Shown: one piece after another, positions 1-8,220 of the stretch | Layout of the letters: each line of letters opens with the position of its first letter | How positions within the stretch are numbered: the stretch's first letter is position 1 | Source: Lactobacillus apis | Lineage (GTDB): Bacteria > Bacillota > Bacilli > Lactobacillales > Lactobacillaceae | Direction of reading: 5' to 3' | Assembly: GCF_002837055.1 (NCBI RefSeq) | Contig: NZ_PDKP01000001.1 | Span: forward strand, 421,285 to 485,284 | DNA length: 64,000 bases | The notes under the pieces: model-generated | Told to the model about the DNA's origin: nothing | Seen by the model: the letters and a program-made list of their open reading frames with translations, nothing else | The model's database searches: none | Program-made: the position numbers and the translations under genes

Positions 1-638
1 ATTAATGCAGAACCTAAGATAACAAATAGGTGCCAAATAACATGGATAAATGGTACATTTTTCATCGTATATAAAACTGCACCTACTGTGTAAGCTACCC
101 CGCCTCCGACTAGTAGCCAAAAACCGGTTGGACTAAGACTAGCATACAAATAGTTGCCTGCCAAAATGACTAGCCAGCCCATTCCGACATAGAGGACTGT
201 ATCTAAAATCACGTGCTTGCCACGGTTAAAGATGTAATAAACAATTCCAAAAATCGCAATTAGCCAGATTAAAGTGAATAATAGCCAACCCCATTTTCCG
301 CCTATGGCTACTAACGAAAATGGAGTATAAGATCCAGCAATTAAAAGGTAAATAGAGGAATGATCGAAGATTTGAAAGACATTTCTTGCTCTGGTAAAAA
401 TCAAGCTATGAAAAAGAGTTGAAAAAAGATATAGCAAAATCAAACAGACACCATAGATAGTGAATGTAATTAGCCTGAGTGGACTGCGAAGAGAAACAGC
501 TTTAATGATTAATAGAATTAAACCGATCACAGCTAAGAAGAAACCGATTCCATGTGTTACTGCACTTAGTGTATTATCCCAAATTTGATAATTCTTACTT
601 CTGTTTTTCGGTTCTTGCCAAAATTCTTTAAATTTCAT
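1..638 (-). CDS. Hemolysin III family (PAQR/YqfA-like) membrane protein, 3' end outside window
   Basis: The minus strand from ATG at 638 reads without a stop to the window edge, giving 212 residues. The protein is an integral membrane protein with about seven hydrophobic segments. Seen motifs typical of the hemolysin III/PAQR family are AVTHGIGFF near the N-terminus, STLFHS, FDHSSIYLLIAGSYTP in the middle, and HVIWHLFVILGSA at the truncated end. These carry the conserved Ser, Asp and His residues proposed to bind zinc. The family is usually about 220 aa, so only a few residues are missing. Despite the family name, most bacterial members are not shown to be toxins; the cellular role is unclear. 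The gene is divergent from degV, with a 122-bp intergenic region. Confidence 0.9.
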   Translation of the reverse strand, partial: MKFKEFWQEPKNRSKNYQIWDNTLSAVTHGIGFFLAVIGLILLIIKAVSLRSPLRLITFTIYGVCLILLYLFSTLFHSLIFTRARNVFQIFDHSSIYLLIAGSYTPFSLVAIGGKWGWLLFTLIWLIAIFGIVYYIFNRGKHVILDTVLYVGMGWLVILAGNYLYASLSPTGFWLLVGGGVAYTVGAVLYTMKNVPFIHVIWHLFVILGSAL

Positions 639-683
639 AATGCAACAATCTATCCGCTTTCTTTTTTTTACTGGTTTTTTTGA

Positions 684-699
684 TATAATAATTTATAAT
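684..699 (+). promoter_or_regulatory. Candidate -10 elements upstream of degV
   Basis: Two exact TATAAT hexamers lie at 684-689 and 694-699 in the divergent hlyIII/degV region. No good -35 hexamer is seen at 16-18 bp upstream of either. Initiation from the second would place the palindrome at 710-730 at the very start of the transcript. Confidence 0.4.
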
Positions 700-709
700 T
701 GATTCAGTT

Positions 710-730
710 CACATTCTATCATAGAATGTG
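710..730. promoter_or_regulatory. 21-bp perfect palindrome in degV leader (operator or hairpin)
   Basis: CACATTCTA (710-718) and TAGAATGTG (722-730) are perfect 9-bp inverted arms around a 3-nt centre. The element sits 30 bp before the degV start and just after two TATAAT boxes, a position suited to a repressor operator or a 5'-UTR hairpin. It does not resemble the FabT box as I know it. Confidence 0.5.
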
Positions 731-760
731 TAAAGCAATTCAGAATTGAGGTCGAGTAAG

Positions 761-1621
761 TTGTCAAGAATAAAAATTTTGACCGATTCTTCTGCACAAT
801 TAACACCAGAAGAAATTGAAAAATATGATATTACAGTTGTGCCCTTATCGGTAACAGTTGGCGGAAATACTTATCTTGATGGTATTGAAATTTCCAGACA
901 AGAGTTTGTTAAAAAAATGAGTGAGTCAGCTGAACTACCTAAGACAAGCCAACCATCAATTGGTCGCTTAGTTGATACAATTAACGATTTAACTAGTGAT
1001 GGTAGTGAAGTTATTGGGATTTTCTTAGCGAAAGTTCTAAGCGGTACAATTGATGCTGCTCGTCAAGCAGTGAAGCTTACCGGTAAATCTGACCAAGTTC
1101 ACATTGTTGATTCAGAGCTGACGGATCGGGCCGAAGGTCTGCAAGTTTTAGAAGCAGCTCGTGATGCCGAAAAAGGTAAATCAATTTCCGAAATAATTGA
1201 TCATCTTGAAAAAATCAAGAAGACTCAGCGTTTACGGCTGATGATTGTCAACTTGGAAAATGTTATCAAGGGTGGCCGTTTGGGTCCTATTTCAGGTAAA
1301 ATCGCTAATATGCTTAATATTAGAATTGAGTTACAAATGCCTAACGGCGAATTGAAGGTGGCCAAAAAAGGTCGTGGTAAGAAATTCATGATGGCTTTTG
1401 ACCAACGCGTGCTTGATGATATTGAAGCAAATAAAGAAAAAATCAAAGAAGTTGGAATTTCTTATGTTTCACTAGATGGTGTTCCGCAAAAATTGCTCGA
1501 TTTTGCCCAAAAAATTAAAGATATTAATTCAAAAATTGATGTCTTGGTTCGTGAGACTAGTCCAATTATTGCAACACATGCTGGTATGGATGCATATGCA
1601 ATTTTGTATTACACGGAGTAA
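761..1621 (+). CDS. DegV family fatty-acid-binding protein (FakB-like)
   Basis: This is a 286-aa DegV family protein. By family knowledge, DegV/FakB proteins bind a fatty acid and present it to the FakA kinase, feeding exogenous fatty acids into phospholipid synthesis. Seen motifs are ILTDSSAQL at the N-terminus, PKTSQPSIG at about residues 60-68, LSGTIDAAR, GGRLGPISGKIANMLNI in the second domain and the C-terminal ATHAGMDAYAI. I chose the TTG at 761 because GAGG at 748-751 lies nine bases upstream; an in-frame TTG at 746 would overlap that site. A second DegV gene lies at 26189-27064. No FakA gene is in the window, so the fatty-acid role is inferred from the family. It overlaps nothing and is followed five bases later by a yozE-like gene. 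Confidence 0.9.
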   Translation: MSRIKILTDSSAQLTPEEIEKYDITVVPLSVTVGGNTYLDGIEISRQEFVKKMSESAELPKTSQPSIGRLVDTINDLTSDGSEVIGIFLAKVLSGTIDAARQAVKLTGKSDQVHIVDSELTDRAEGLQVLEAARDAEKGKSISEIIDHLEKIKKTQRLRLMIVNLENVIKGGRLGPISGKIANMLNIRIELQMPNGELKVAKKGRGKKFMMAFDQRVLDDIEANKEKIKEVGISYVSLDGVPQKLLDFAQKIKDINSKIDVLVRETSPIIATHAGMDAYAILYYTE

Positions 1622-1625
1622 ATAA

Positions 1626-1856
1626 TTGGCCTATCGAGAGAGTTTTTACCGATATTTAATGACATTACGTGACGCTGATTCAAACGATGAAGTTGCGCAA
1701 TTCGCAAATAATGCTCAAAATGATCAAACTTTTCCTAAACAGGAACAAGATTACGACAAATTGTCTGACTATCTTGAATTAAATGCAGGATATTTGTCTA
1801 GCATGAGTATTTTTGATCAAGCTTATCAAATGTATCGAGATAAAATGATGTATTAA
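1626..1856 (+). CDS. YozE family SAM-like domain protein
   Basis: This 76-aa protein begins with [14 protein letters not shown], typical of the YozE/DUF1250 family, a small all-helical fold of unknown function (about 75 aa, so full length). It continues with the [13 protein letters not shown] and [10 protein letters not shown] segments found in the family. The start is TTG at 1626, with GGAG at 1615-1618 inside the end of degV seven bases upstream, so the two genes are translationally linked. A rho-independent terminator follows directly, making degV-yozE a likely two-gene transcript. Confidence 0.85.
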   Translation: MAYRESFYRYLMTLRDADSNDEVAQFANNAQNDQTFPKQEQDYDKLSDYLELNAGYLSSMSIFDQAYQMYRDKMMY

Positions 1857-1857
1857 C

Positions 1858-1878
1858 AAAGGCCCTTTTGGGCCTTTT
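1858..1878 (+). terminator. Rho-independent terminator after degV-yozE
   Basis: AAAGGCCC (1858-1865) and GGGCCTTT (1870-1877) form an 8-bp stem with a TTTT loop, ending in a short T run. It lies between the yozE-like stop and the rbgA start. Confidence 0.75.
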
Positions 1879-1900
1879 AGTGTTAAAAGAAGGCGAAATA

Positions 1901-2740
1901 ATGGCTAATATTCAATGGTATCCTGGTCACATGAACAAGGCGCGTAACCAACTGGAAGATAAGATGGGGTTAATCGACGTCTTAGTTGAAGTTTTGGATG
2001 CTCGCATCCCTGAATCATCCCGAAATCCAATGATTAGTGAGCTAGTGGGTGACAAACCACATTTAATTATCCTAAATAAAGCTGATTTAGCTGATCCTGT
2101 GATGACTAAGATGTGGCAGAAAAAGCTCAGTGGCAAGGGCAAAGTTGTTATGGCCCTTGATTCATTGCATAGCACTAATATGCAGGTCTTAATCCGAATG
2201 ATTAAAAAAGCTGCAAGTTCAAAGGTAGCTAAACTTGAATCAAAGGGTGCTTCCAATCCAGTAATTAGAATTGCCTTAGCTGGTGTTCCTAATTGCGGTA
2301 AGTCAACTATTATTAATCGATTGGTTGGACGTAATGTTGCTGCCGTTGGTAACAAGCCTGGAGTTACTAAGGGACAAACTTGGCTAAAAACGCCGTATAA
2401 CATTCAAATTTTGGATACTCCGGGTATTCTTTGGCCTAAATTTGAAGATCAGGAAGTTGGCTATAAGTTGGCAGCACTTGGTTCAATTAAAGATAGTATT
2501 TTTAGTGCTGATGATGTTGCCCTATACTTGCTTTCGAAATTGCGTAAGTACTACTTAAACGATGTCGTTAAATTTGCTCGCTCGACTAAAGAAGAAGTTA
2601 GCAAAATTAATGACACTGATTTATTGCTTGCATTAACGGAACAATATGGGATGAGGGATGATTATGACCGCTTTTCACTTTATCTGTTACAGCGCTTGCG
2701 CAAAGGTAAAGTAGGAAGGATAACTTTAGACCGCCCATGA
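1901..2740 (+). CDS. rbgA: Ribosome biogenesis GTPase RbgA (YlqF)
   Basis: RbgA is a circularly permuted GTPase that promotes late assembly of the 50S subunit. Motif order shows the permutation: G4 NKAD (residues 59-62) comes before the P-loop GVPNCGKS (about 128-135) and G3 DTPG (about 172-175). The N-terminal [11 protein letters not shown] motif is the family signature. The length, 279 aa, is usual. I chose ATG 1901 with AGAAGGCGA just upstream; an in-frame TTG at 1868 lies inside the preceding terminator stem. The stop overlaps the rnhB start in an ATGA arrangement, so the two are coupled, as in the related Bacillus locus. Confidence 0.96.
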   Translation: MANIQWYPGHMNKARNQLEDKMGLIDVLVEVLDARIPESSRNPMISELVGDKPHLIILNKADLADPVMTKMWQKKLSGKGKVVMALDSLHSTNMQVLIRMIKKAASSKVAKLESKGASNPVIRIALAGVPNCGKSTIINRLVGRNVAAVGNKPGVTKGQTWLKTPYNIQILDTPGILWPKFEDQEVGYKLAALGSIKDSIFSADDVALYLLSKLRKYYLNDVVKFARSTKEEVSKINDTDLLLALTEQYGMRDDYDRFSLYLLQRLRKGKVGRITLDRP

Positions 2741-3492
2741 CAATTAATGAGATAAAAGAACTATTGACCAATGACCGATTAAATGAAACTGAACTTGCCG
2801 AACTTGAAAATGATTCACGTTCAGGTGTCAAAAAGCTCTTGGACAGCTATCGACGTCGTAAAGAAAAACTGGCTCAAAAAAGGGAATCCTTTGAAAAGAG
2901 ATTTACATATGAAAAAACTTTTTGGGCTAAGAATCAAATGGTTGCTGGTGTCGATGAAGTAGGACGGGGCCCCTTAGCAGGTCCAGTTGTTACGGCAGCA
3001 GTAATCATTGATGAGAATTTTGACCTAATCGATGTTAATGATTCCAAAAAGTTAAGTGCACAAAAAAGACTGGAACTTTATCCTAAAATTTTGGAAGAAG
3101 CTGTCAGTGTAGCAATTGGTGTTAAAGACGCTGAAGTAATTGATCAGGTTAATATTTATGAAGCTGACCGTTTGGCCATGGCTCAAGCAGTTAATGATCT
3201 TGATGTTCGTCCAGATGCCTTATTAGTAGATGCAATGAACGTTCCAGTTGATTTACCACAAATAGAATTAATCAAAGGTGATAGTAAGTCAAATTCAATT
3301 GCTGCTGCGTCAATTGTAGCCAAAGTTTTCAGAGATAAATTGATGGAAGATTATGCGGAAATTTATCCCGAGTATCATTTTGATTTGAATGTTGGCTATG
3401 GAACTAAAGATCATATTGCTGCAATTAGAAAATATGGGCCGACCCCAATTCACCGAAAAACTTTTGCACCAGTTAGTGATTTTTATAAATAA
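2737..3492 (+). CDS. rnhB: Ribonuclease HII
   Basis: RNase HII cleaves RNA in RNA/DNA hybrids and starts ribonucleotide excision from DNA. The protein is 251 aa. The signature [15 protein letters not shown] carries the catalytic Asp and Glu (about D73, E74). The third Asp is in LLVDAMN (about D165) and the fourth in [17 protein letters not shown] (about D182). A basic helical N-terminal extension of about 65 residues precedes the catalytic domain, as in other Bacilli. It overlaps rbgA by 4 bp and is followed by dprA after about 45 bp. Confidence 0.96.
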   Translation: MTINEIKELLTNDRLNETELAELENDSRSGVKKLLDSYRRRKEKLAQKRESFEKRFTYEKTFWAKNQMVAGVDEVGRGPLAGPVVTAAVIIDENFDLIDVNDSKKLSAQKRLELYPKILEEAVSVAIGVKDAEVIDQVNIYEADRLAMAQAVNDLDVRPDALLVDAMNVPVDLPQIELIKGDSKSNSIAAASIVAKVFRDKLMEDYAEIYPEYHFDLNVGYGTKDHIAAIRKYGPTPIHRKTFAPVSDFYK

Positions 3493-3537
3493 GAAATTTT
3501 GTCTCCTTTTTACGTAATTCTAATTAGGAGGCTTTTT

Positions 3538-4374
3538 ATGAAGATAACAAATTTTCTTTTGCGCTTAAAATTACAAAACGGAATCGGTTATGTTAAGATG
3601 TTGCAAATTGCTAGTCAATTGCCTACTAGCGAAGTTAATCCTGAAATAATTAAGCAAATGGATTTGCCAAGTAAGTTGATCAAGTCAGCGTTAACAGCAT
3701 TTTATGATCAACAGGCTGAAGCAAAGATTACGCGAATAAAAAAGCAGTGTCAGATAATTAGTTTTTTTGATCAAGTGTATCCCCAAAAATTACGGGAAAT
3801 ATATCGACCGCCGTTAATTTTGTTTGCGCAAGGTAATTTGAAATTGTTGCAGGAAAATGTCATCACTATTGTGGGTTCGCGTCAGGCAACTGATTATAGT
3901 CAATTGGTTTTGAATAAAATAGTGCCGCAATTAGTTAAAAGCAACTTTGTTATTGCTAGTGGATTGGCAATGGGTGTTGATGTAATGGCACACAGCGCTA
4001 CATTGAATAATGGAGGAAAAACCATTGCCGTTATTGGAAATGGTTTAAATCACTTTTATCCAGAACGCAATAGTCAAATTCAAAGGCAGATTATTAATGA
4101 AGGTTTAGTTCTTAGTGAATATTTGCCTGATACACCACCAAGGCCCTTTCGCTTTCCAGAAAGAAATCGAATTTTGGCTGGAATTGCTAACAGCGTAATT
4201 GTTACCGAAGCTAAAGAAAAGTCGGGTTCGTTAATAACGGCCAATATTGCGCTTCAAGAGAATCGTAATATTTATGCAGTTCCCGGTCCGATTAATAGCC
4301 AACTTTCCACTGGTCCGAATAAGTTAATTAAAGCAGGGGCAACACCAATAACTGATTTTTCTTCTTTAGCTTGA
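3538..4374 (+). CDS. dprA: DNA processing protein DprA (Smf)
   Basis: DprA binds incoming single-stranded DNA during transformation and loads RecA. The 278-aa protein has the Rossmann-like core with TIVGSRQATDYSQ, VIASGLAMGVDVMAH, TIAVIGNG and FPERNRILAGIANSVIV. The start is ATG 3538, with a perfect AGGAGG at 3526-3531; the frame is open further upstream but has no comparable ribosome site. DprA is retained in many lactobacilli without proof of natural competence. It sits between rnhB and topA as in Bacillus (smf-topA). Confidence 0.95.
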   Translation: MKITNFLLRLKLQNGIGYVKMLQIASQLPTSEVNPEIIKQMDLPSKLIKSALTAFYDQQAEAKITRIKKQCQIISFFDQVYPQKLREIYRPPLILFAQGNLKLLQENVITIVGSRQATDYSQLVLNKIVPQLVKSNFVIASGLAMGVDVMAHSATLNNGGKTIAVIGNGLNHFYPERNSQIQRQIINEGLVLSEYLPDTPPRPFRFPERNRILAGIANSVIVTEAKEKSGSLITANIALQENRNIYAVPGPINSQLSTGPNKLIKAGATPITDFSSLA

Positions 4375-4452
4375 ATAAGTTGACAATTGGTAGGCAAATA
4401 TTCTATTCTCAGACTAGTATTTTTAAATAGATTTTTAATGAGGAGGCTTTTG

Positions 4453-6558
4453 ATGCCTACGAAATCAAAGCCAAGTAAACGAAAAAAGACATTGGTGATC
4501 GTTGAGTCACCCGCAAAGGCTAAGACAATTGAAAAATATCTTGGTCGTAATTACCGAGTTATTGCTTCTAAAGGTCATATTCGTGATTTGCCTAAATCAC
4601 AGATGGGAATTGATTTTGATAATGATTACAAACCAAAATATATTTCTATTCGTGGTAAGGGCGATACGATTAAAGAATTGAAGTCGGAAGCCAAAAAGGC
4701 TAAAGAAGTATATTTGGCCTCCGACCCGGATCGTGAAGGAGAAGCAATTGCTTGGCACGTTGCGCATACGCTAAATTTGGATGATACTGCCAAAAACCGT
4801 GTAACCTTTAATGAGGTTACTAAGGATGCAGTCAAAAACAGTTTTAAAAATCCGCGTGCAATTGACATGGACACGGTTAATGCGCAACAAGCAAGAAGAA
4901 TTCTTGATCGAATTGTTGGTTATTCACTTTCGCCAATATTATGGGACAAAGTTAAAAAAGGTTTAAGTGCAGGACGTGTTCAATCTGTTGCACTCAAGCT
5001 GGTAATTGACCGCGAAAAAGAAATTAAAAACTTCAAGCCTGAAGAATATTGGACAATTGACGCTGAGTTTAAAAAGAAAACTAAGTCATTTAAAGCATCT
5101 TTTTGGGGTGTTGATGGTAAAAAGCAAGAACTACCTAATAATGAAGCAGTTCAAAAGGTTTTGGCAAAAATCGATAAAAAGAAGCCGTTTGAAATTAACA
5201 ATGTTTTAAAGCGTGAACGTCGTCGGCAACCTGCAGCTCCTTTTACGACTTCAACGCTTCAACAAGAAGCCAATAAGCGGTTGAACTACCGTACAAGAAG
5301 AACGATGAGTATAGCCCAGCAGCTTTATGAAGGAATTAGTTTGGGTAAACAGGGGACAGTAGGTTTGATTACCTATATGAGAACCGACTCTAAGAGAACA
5401 TCACCAGTTGCTCAAGCAGAAGCTTCTAAGTTCTTAAATGAGAAGTATGGCAAAGAATATGCGGCCAAAGGTGCAAGGCACTTCAAAAACCAGGAAGATG
5501 CTCAGGATGCCCATGAAGCAATTAGACCAACTAGTGTTTACCGCACACCCGAGTCCCTCAAATCCGTATTAACAACTGAGCAATATCGTTTGTATAAACT
5601 GATTTGGGCACGGTTTGTTGCAAGTGAAATGACACCAGCAGTTTATGATACTGTTAGAGCAGATATTGAACAAAATGGTGTTACATTTAGGACTACTGGT
5701 TCAAAAATGAAATTTGCTGGTTTTACAAAAGTTTATGATAACTTGCAAGAAAAGAATATTGAGCTTCCAGATTTAAATGATGGAGACGAAGTTAAACTTG
5801 CAAAATCCGATAATAAGCAGCATTTCACTTTACCACCTGCTAGATATACTGAAGCAAGTTTAGTACACACGCTGGAAGAAAATGGTGTTGGTCGTCCGTC
5901 AACATATGCACCGACTATTGACACGATTCAAAGACGTTACTATGTTAAGCTTGAGGCTAAGTCGATTGTACCAACTGAGTTGGGTGAAATCGTTGATAAT
6001 TTAATCGAAAAGTTTTTCCCAGATATTGTTAATATCGACTTTACTGCTCAATTAGAAAATGACCTCGACAGTATTGAGGCCGGTAAAAAGAACTGGGTAA
6101 AAGTGGTTGATGAATATTACCACCCATTCAAGAAAGAATTAGATAAAGCTGAAGCAGGGATTCAAAAAGTTCAGATTAAGGATGAGCCTGCTGGATTTAA
6201 CTGTGATATCTGTGGTGCCCCTATGGTCATCAAAATGGGACGCTATGGTAAGTTCTATGCTTGTTCACGTTTCCCTGATTGCCGTAACACTAAGGCGATT
6301 GTCAAAAAAGTTGGCGTTACTTGTCCAAAATGTGGCAAAGGAGACGTTGTTGAGAAAAAATCTAAGCGTAATCGTAAATTCTATGGTTGTTCGCGTTACC
6401 CTGAATGTGACTTTGTTTCGTGGGATATGCCGATTAGCCGTAATTGTCCAAATGATGGACATTTCTTAGTTGAAAAGAAAACTAAAAAGGGCTTAGTAAT
6501 TTCATGTCCAAACGGTGACTACAAAGAAGAACCTAAGGATGAAAAAATAACAAAATAA
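4453..6558 (+). CDS. topA: DNA topoisomerase I (type IA)
   Basis: TopA relaxes negative supercoils by a single-strand passage mechanism. The 701-aa protein has a TOPRIM domain ([12 protein letters not shown] near residue 16; DPDREGEA near 91-98 with the Mg-binding acidic residues) and the active-site Tyr in [10 protein letters not shown] (about Y308). Two C-terminal Cys4 zinc fingers are visible (CDICGAP...CSRFPDC and CPKCGKG...CSRYPEC). A third repeat keeps only two cysteines (CPNDGHF...SCPNGD), so it probably does not bind zinc. The start at ATG 4453 has AGGAGG at 4441-4446. In Bacillus, topA is followed by trmFO; here about 1.6 kb of other genes intervene. Confidence 0.97.
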   Translation: MPTKSKPSKRKKTLVIVESPAKAKTIEKYLGRNYRVIASKGHIRDLPKSQMGIDFDNDYKPKYISIRGKGDTIKELKSEAKKAKEVYLASDPDREGEAIAWHVAHTLNLDDTAKNRVTFNEVTKDAVKNSFKNPRAIDMDTVNAQQARRILDRIVGYSLSPILWDKVKKGLSAGRVQSVALKLVIDREKEIKNFKPEEYWTIDAEFKKKTKSFKASFWGVDGKKQELPNNEAVQKVLAKIDKKKPFEINNVLKRERRRQPAAPFTTSTLQQEANKRLNYRTRRTMSIAQQLYEGISLGKQGTVGLITYMRTDSKRTSPVAQAEASKFLNEKYGKEYAAKGARHFKNQEDAQDAHEAIRPTSVYRTPESLKSVLTTEQYRLYKLIWARFVASEMTPAVYDTVRADIEQNGVTFRTTGSKMKFAGFTKVYDNLQEKNIELPDLNDGDEVKLAKSDNKQHFTLPPARYTEASLVHTLEENGVGRPSTYAPTIDTIQRRYYVKLEAKSIVPTELGEIVDNLIEKFFPDIVNIDFTAQLENDLDSIEAGKKNWVKVVDEYYHPFKKELDKAEAGIQKVQIKDEPAGFNCDICGAPMVIKMGRYGKFYACSRFPDCRNTKAIVKKVGVTCPKCGKGDVVEKKSKRNRKFYGCSRYPECDFVSWDMPISRNCPNDGHFLVEKKTKKGLVISCPNGDYKEEPKDEKITK

Positions 6559-6626
6559 AATTAAATTTATGTAAATATCATCAAATCATAAAATCGCTTT
6601 TTTATCACTTAGGTTTTACAATTATA

Positions 6627-6642
6627 CCAAACTAATGTTTGG
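6627..6642. promoter_or_regulatory. LexA (SOS)-box-like palindrome upstream of the YolD pair
   Basis: CCAAAC-TAAT-GTTTGG is a perfect inverted repeat with a 4-nt centre. The inner CAAAC-N4-GTTTG matches the shape and spacing of the Gram-positive LexA box CGAAC-N4-GTTCG, with one symmetric change per arm. It ends 10 bp before the GTG start at 6653, so a bound repressor would cover the start of the transcript or the ribosome site. No clear -35/-10 pair is visible. Confidence 0.5.
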
Positions 6643-6652
6643 GTGATGTGCA

Positions 6653-6811
6653 GTGAGTAAAGAATTTGACAAACGAGTAGATGATTTTTTCAGGACATAT
6701 CAAGACCGTGGTATGAAGAAGTGGCAAGGATTTATGCTAAGCGATTTTACTTCTAAAGCTGATAAAATTGATAAGGAACGCGCGAAAGTCTATGAAAAAA
6801 GAAGCCGATGA
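6653..6811 (+). CDS. Small uncharacterised ORF preceding YolD gene (52 aa)
   Basis: GTG at 6653 opens a 52-residue frame ending in TGA at 6809-6811. It overlaps the following YolD start by four bases (ATGA). The product is small, charged and rich in Lys, Asp and Arg, with a DRGMKKWQGFMLSDFTS segment in the middle and no membrane segment. A GGGTGA ribosome-site candidate lies about seven bases upstream, next to the palindrome at 6627-6642. I recognise no named domain. The tight overlap indicates co-translation with the YolD gene, and small ORF-YolD pairs of this kind are common beside Y-family polymerase genes, though none is present here. Confidence 0.65.
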   Translation: MSKEFDKRVDDFFRTYQDRGMKKWQGFMLSDFTSKADKIDKERAKVYEKRSR

Positions 6812-7011
6812 ACGAGAAAGAGATTAGTGAATTACTAATGATAGCTTATTCTAATCATAGATCAGTATCAGTACAGTTGAAGCAGGTTGATATCGATGAT
6901 AAATTCCTGCCTGATATAGTTGGCACCGTAGATGGCTATCAAGTTGACCATGTAGTTATTTCAGGTGAATGGATTGAGTTAGAGGACATTAATCATGTGG
7001 AGATAAAATAA
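6808..7011 (+). CDS. YolD-like family protein
   Basis: This 67-aa protein fits the YolD-like family: a short mixed alpha/beta domain with a GTVDGYQVDHVVISGEWIELEDINHVEI C-terminal pattern in which strands lead to an ISGEWI...I motif. In Bacillus subtilis, YolD-family genes sit beside UmuC-like polymerases (UvrX, YqjW) and are DNA-damage induced; the exact biochemical role is unknown. Here it overlaps the small ORF upstream by 4 bp and is followed at once by a strong terminator, so the pair forms a self-contained transcription unit. The upstream LexA-box-like palindrome fits damage control. No partner polymerase is visible in the window. Confidence 0.75.
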   Translation: MNEKEISELLMIAYSNHRSVSVQLKQVDIDDKFLPDIVGTVDGYQVDHVVISGEWIELEDINHVEIK

Positions 7012-7045
7012 AAAAGAGTAGTTTTCTTGATAACTACTCTTTTTT
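7012..7045 (+). terminator. Strong rho-independent terminator after YolD gene
   Basis: A stem of about 12 bp pairs AAAAGAGTAGTT (7012-7023) with AACTACTCTTTT (7032-7043), followed by more T residues. It starts directly after the YolD stop codon. Confidence 0.85.
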
Positions 7046-7120
7046 GTTCTAAGCACTTTGGCGGATAAACTCGATTAAAATGCTAATATTTTAAAATCAA
7101 ATCTATTGGAGAACAAAAGT

Positions 7121-7145
7121 GGCAGCCTTGAGTTATTAGGCTGCC
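7121..7145. repeat. Isolated GC-rich hairpin between YolD and membrane protein genes
   Basis: GGCAGCC (7121-7127) and GGCTGCC (7139-7145) form a perfect 7-bp stem around an 11-nt loop. No T run follows, so it is not a standard terminator. It may be a leftover from an earlier gene boundary or part of a short RNA. The rest of the 7046-7307 gap shows no gene I can support. Confidence 0.45.
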
Positions 7146-7307
7146 TCTAAAATTGCACGTATGATGTAGCACAGTTATTATCTTAACTGCGGATAATTAT
7201 ATCACTACTATTTAATTTAAAAAGGTCATACATTTAACTTATAAATAATGTAGAATAAAATATAACGACAATAGATTTTTAAAAGGATAGGATATAGGCA
7301 GGAGACA

Positions 7308-7982
7308 ATGATTACTTTTATCGCAGTAGTGCTAGATTTTTGTTTAACAGGTTCTATTATTTATATGTTGTATCATGATTATAAGCTTAAAAAGTCAGGA
7401 TCAACGGAAAAGCCACTCAAAAAGAAGTGGCAATATTGGGTAAGTATATTTGCGCTATTTTGTGTAATGGGTGTGGTAGTTTCTTTTGATAATACTGCAC
7501 AAAATGAAAATAGCAGTGATGTAGCAAAATTAAAAAGAAAAAAGAAAAAGCAAATAGCTGCATATAAAAAAGCTACTCAAGCTGCTGATGATAACGATTC
7601 CGAAGACGACAATAGTGAAGTTGACGCTAAGGAAGCAAACGCTAATATTACTATGCTATTAAAGGATGACCAGAAAGATGCTTCAAATGGTAATGAAAAA
7701 TTTGCCTATGCTCTATATCTTAAAAAAATAAAGTATAGCAATGACGGCATAGAGGTTCAAGTTACCAACGACTTCTTCAATCTTTCAAATGATGAAAAAG
7801 ATATTGTTGCTGAAAGAGTACAAGGTGTAGTCGGTGCTGGAATTTCAATGGTTGACAGCGACTACGAACCTAAAGATGACCAGCAAGGACATCACTTGAG
7901 CTTTTATTATGGAAAGATTGCAGTTGGCCACTCCAAAATGCTAGATTCTCACAAGTATAAGTGGTATAAATCAGCTAACTAA
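7308..7982 (+). CDS. Uncharacterised membrane-anchored protein with C-terminal extracytoplasmic domain
   Basis: I do not recognise a named family in this 224-aa protein. Two hydrophobic segments (about residues 2-22 and 45-62) are separated by a Lys-rich loop. A Lys-rich then Asp/Glu/Ala-rich linker (about 72-120) follows and leads to a compact C-terminal domain of about 100 residues containing YALYLKKIKYSNDGIEVQV, FFNLSNDEKDIVAERVQGVV and HHLSFYYGKIAVGHSKM. The linker plus small domain layout resembles other small Lactobacillus surface proteins. The C-terminal domain is probably outside the membrane, but topology is uncertain. AGGAG at 7300-7304 supports the ATG. The gene stands alone between the YolD unit and trmFO. 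Confidence 0.75.
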   Translation: MITFIAVVLDFCLTGSIIYMLYHDYKLKKSGSTEKPLKKKWQYWVSIFALFCVMGVVVSFDNTAQNENSSDVAKLKRKKKKQIAAYKKATQAADDNDSEDDNSEVDAKEANANITMLLKDDQKDASNGNEKFAYALYLKKIKYSNDGIEVQVTNDFFNLSNDEKDIVAERVQGVVGAGISMVDSDYEPKDDQQGHHLSFYYGKIAVGHSKMLDSHKYKWYKSAN

Positions 7983-8220
7983 TTTTTGTCTTTTCAACAA
8001 TTTAAGCTGGAAAAACGGGAGAATAAAAACGTTGGAATAATTCGAAAAAAGTTCGAATAACTTTTTAAAACAGTTAGAGCTAGTTGTATTGAGCACCGTA
8101 TTAATAGGATTGTTTAATTGTGTTTCCTCCTATATATAGCGTTCAGAAACATTTTGATTTGATGATATTCTTTTATTTAAGCTTAATTTAACTGATTTTT
8201 TAGTAAAGGAAGATATAAAC

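Noticed and set aside
1-638. Hemolysin III as a toxin or virulence factor
   Set aside because: The family name is historical; sequence shows only a PAQR-type membrane protein.
8040-8065. Pair of TTCGAA palindromes that resemble a LexA site
   Set aside because: The spacing is one base short for CGAAC-N4-GTTCG and the flanks are plain AT; it looks like chance.
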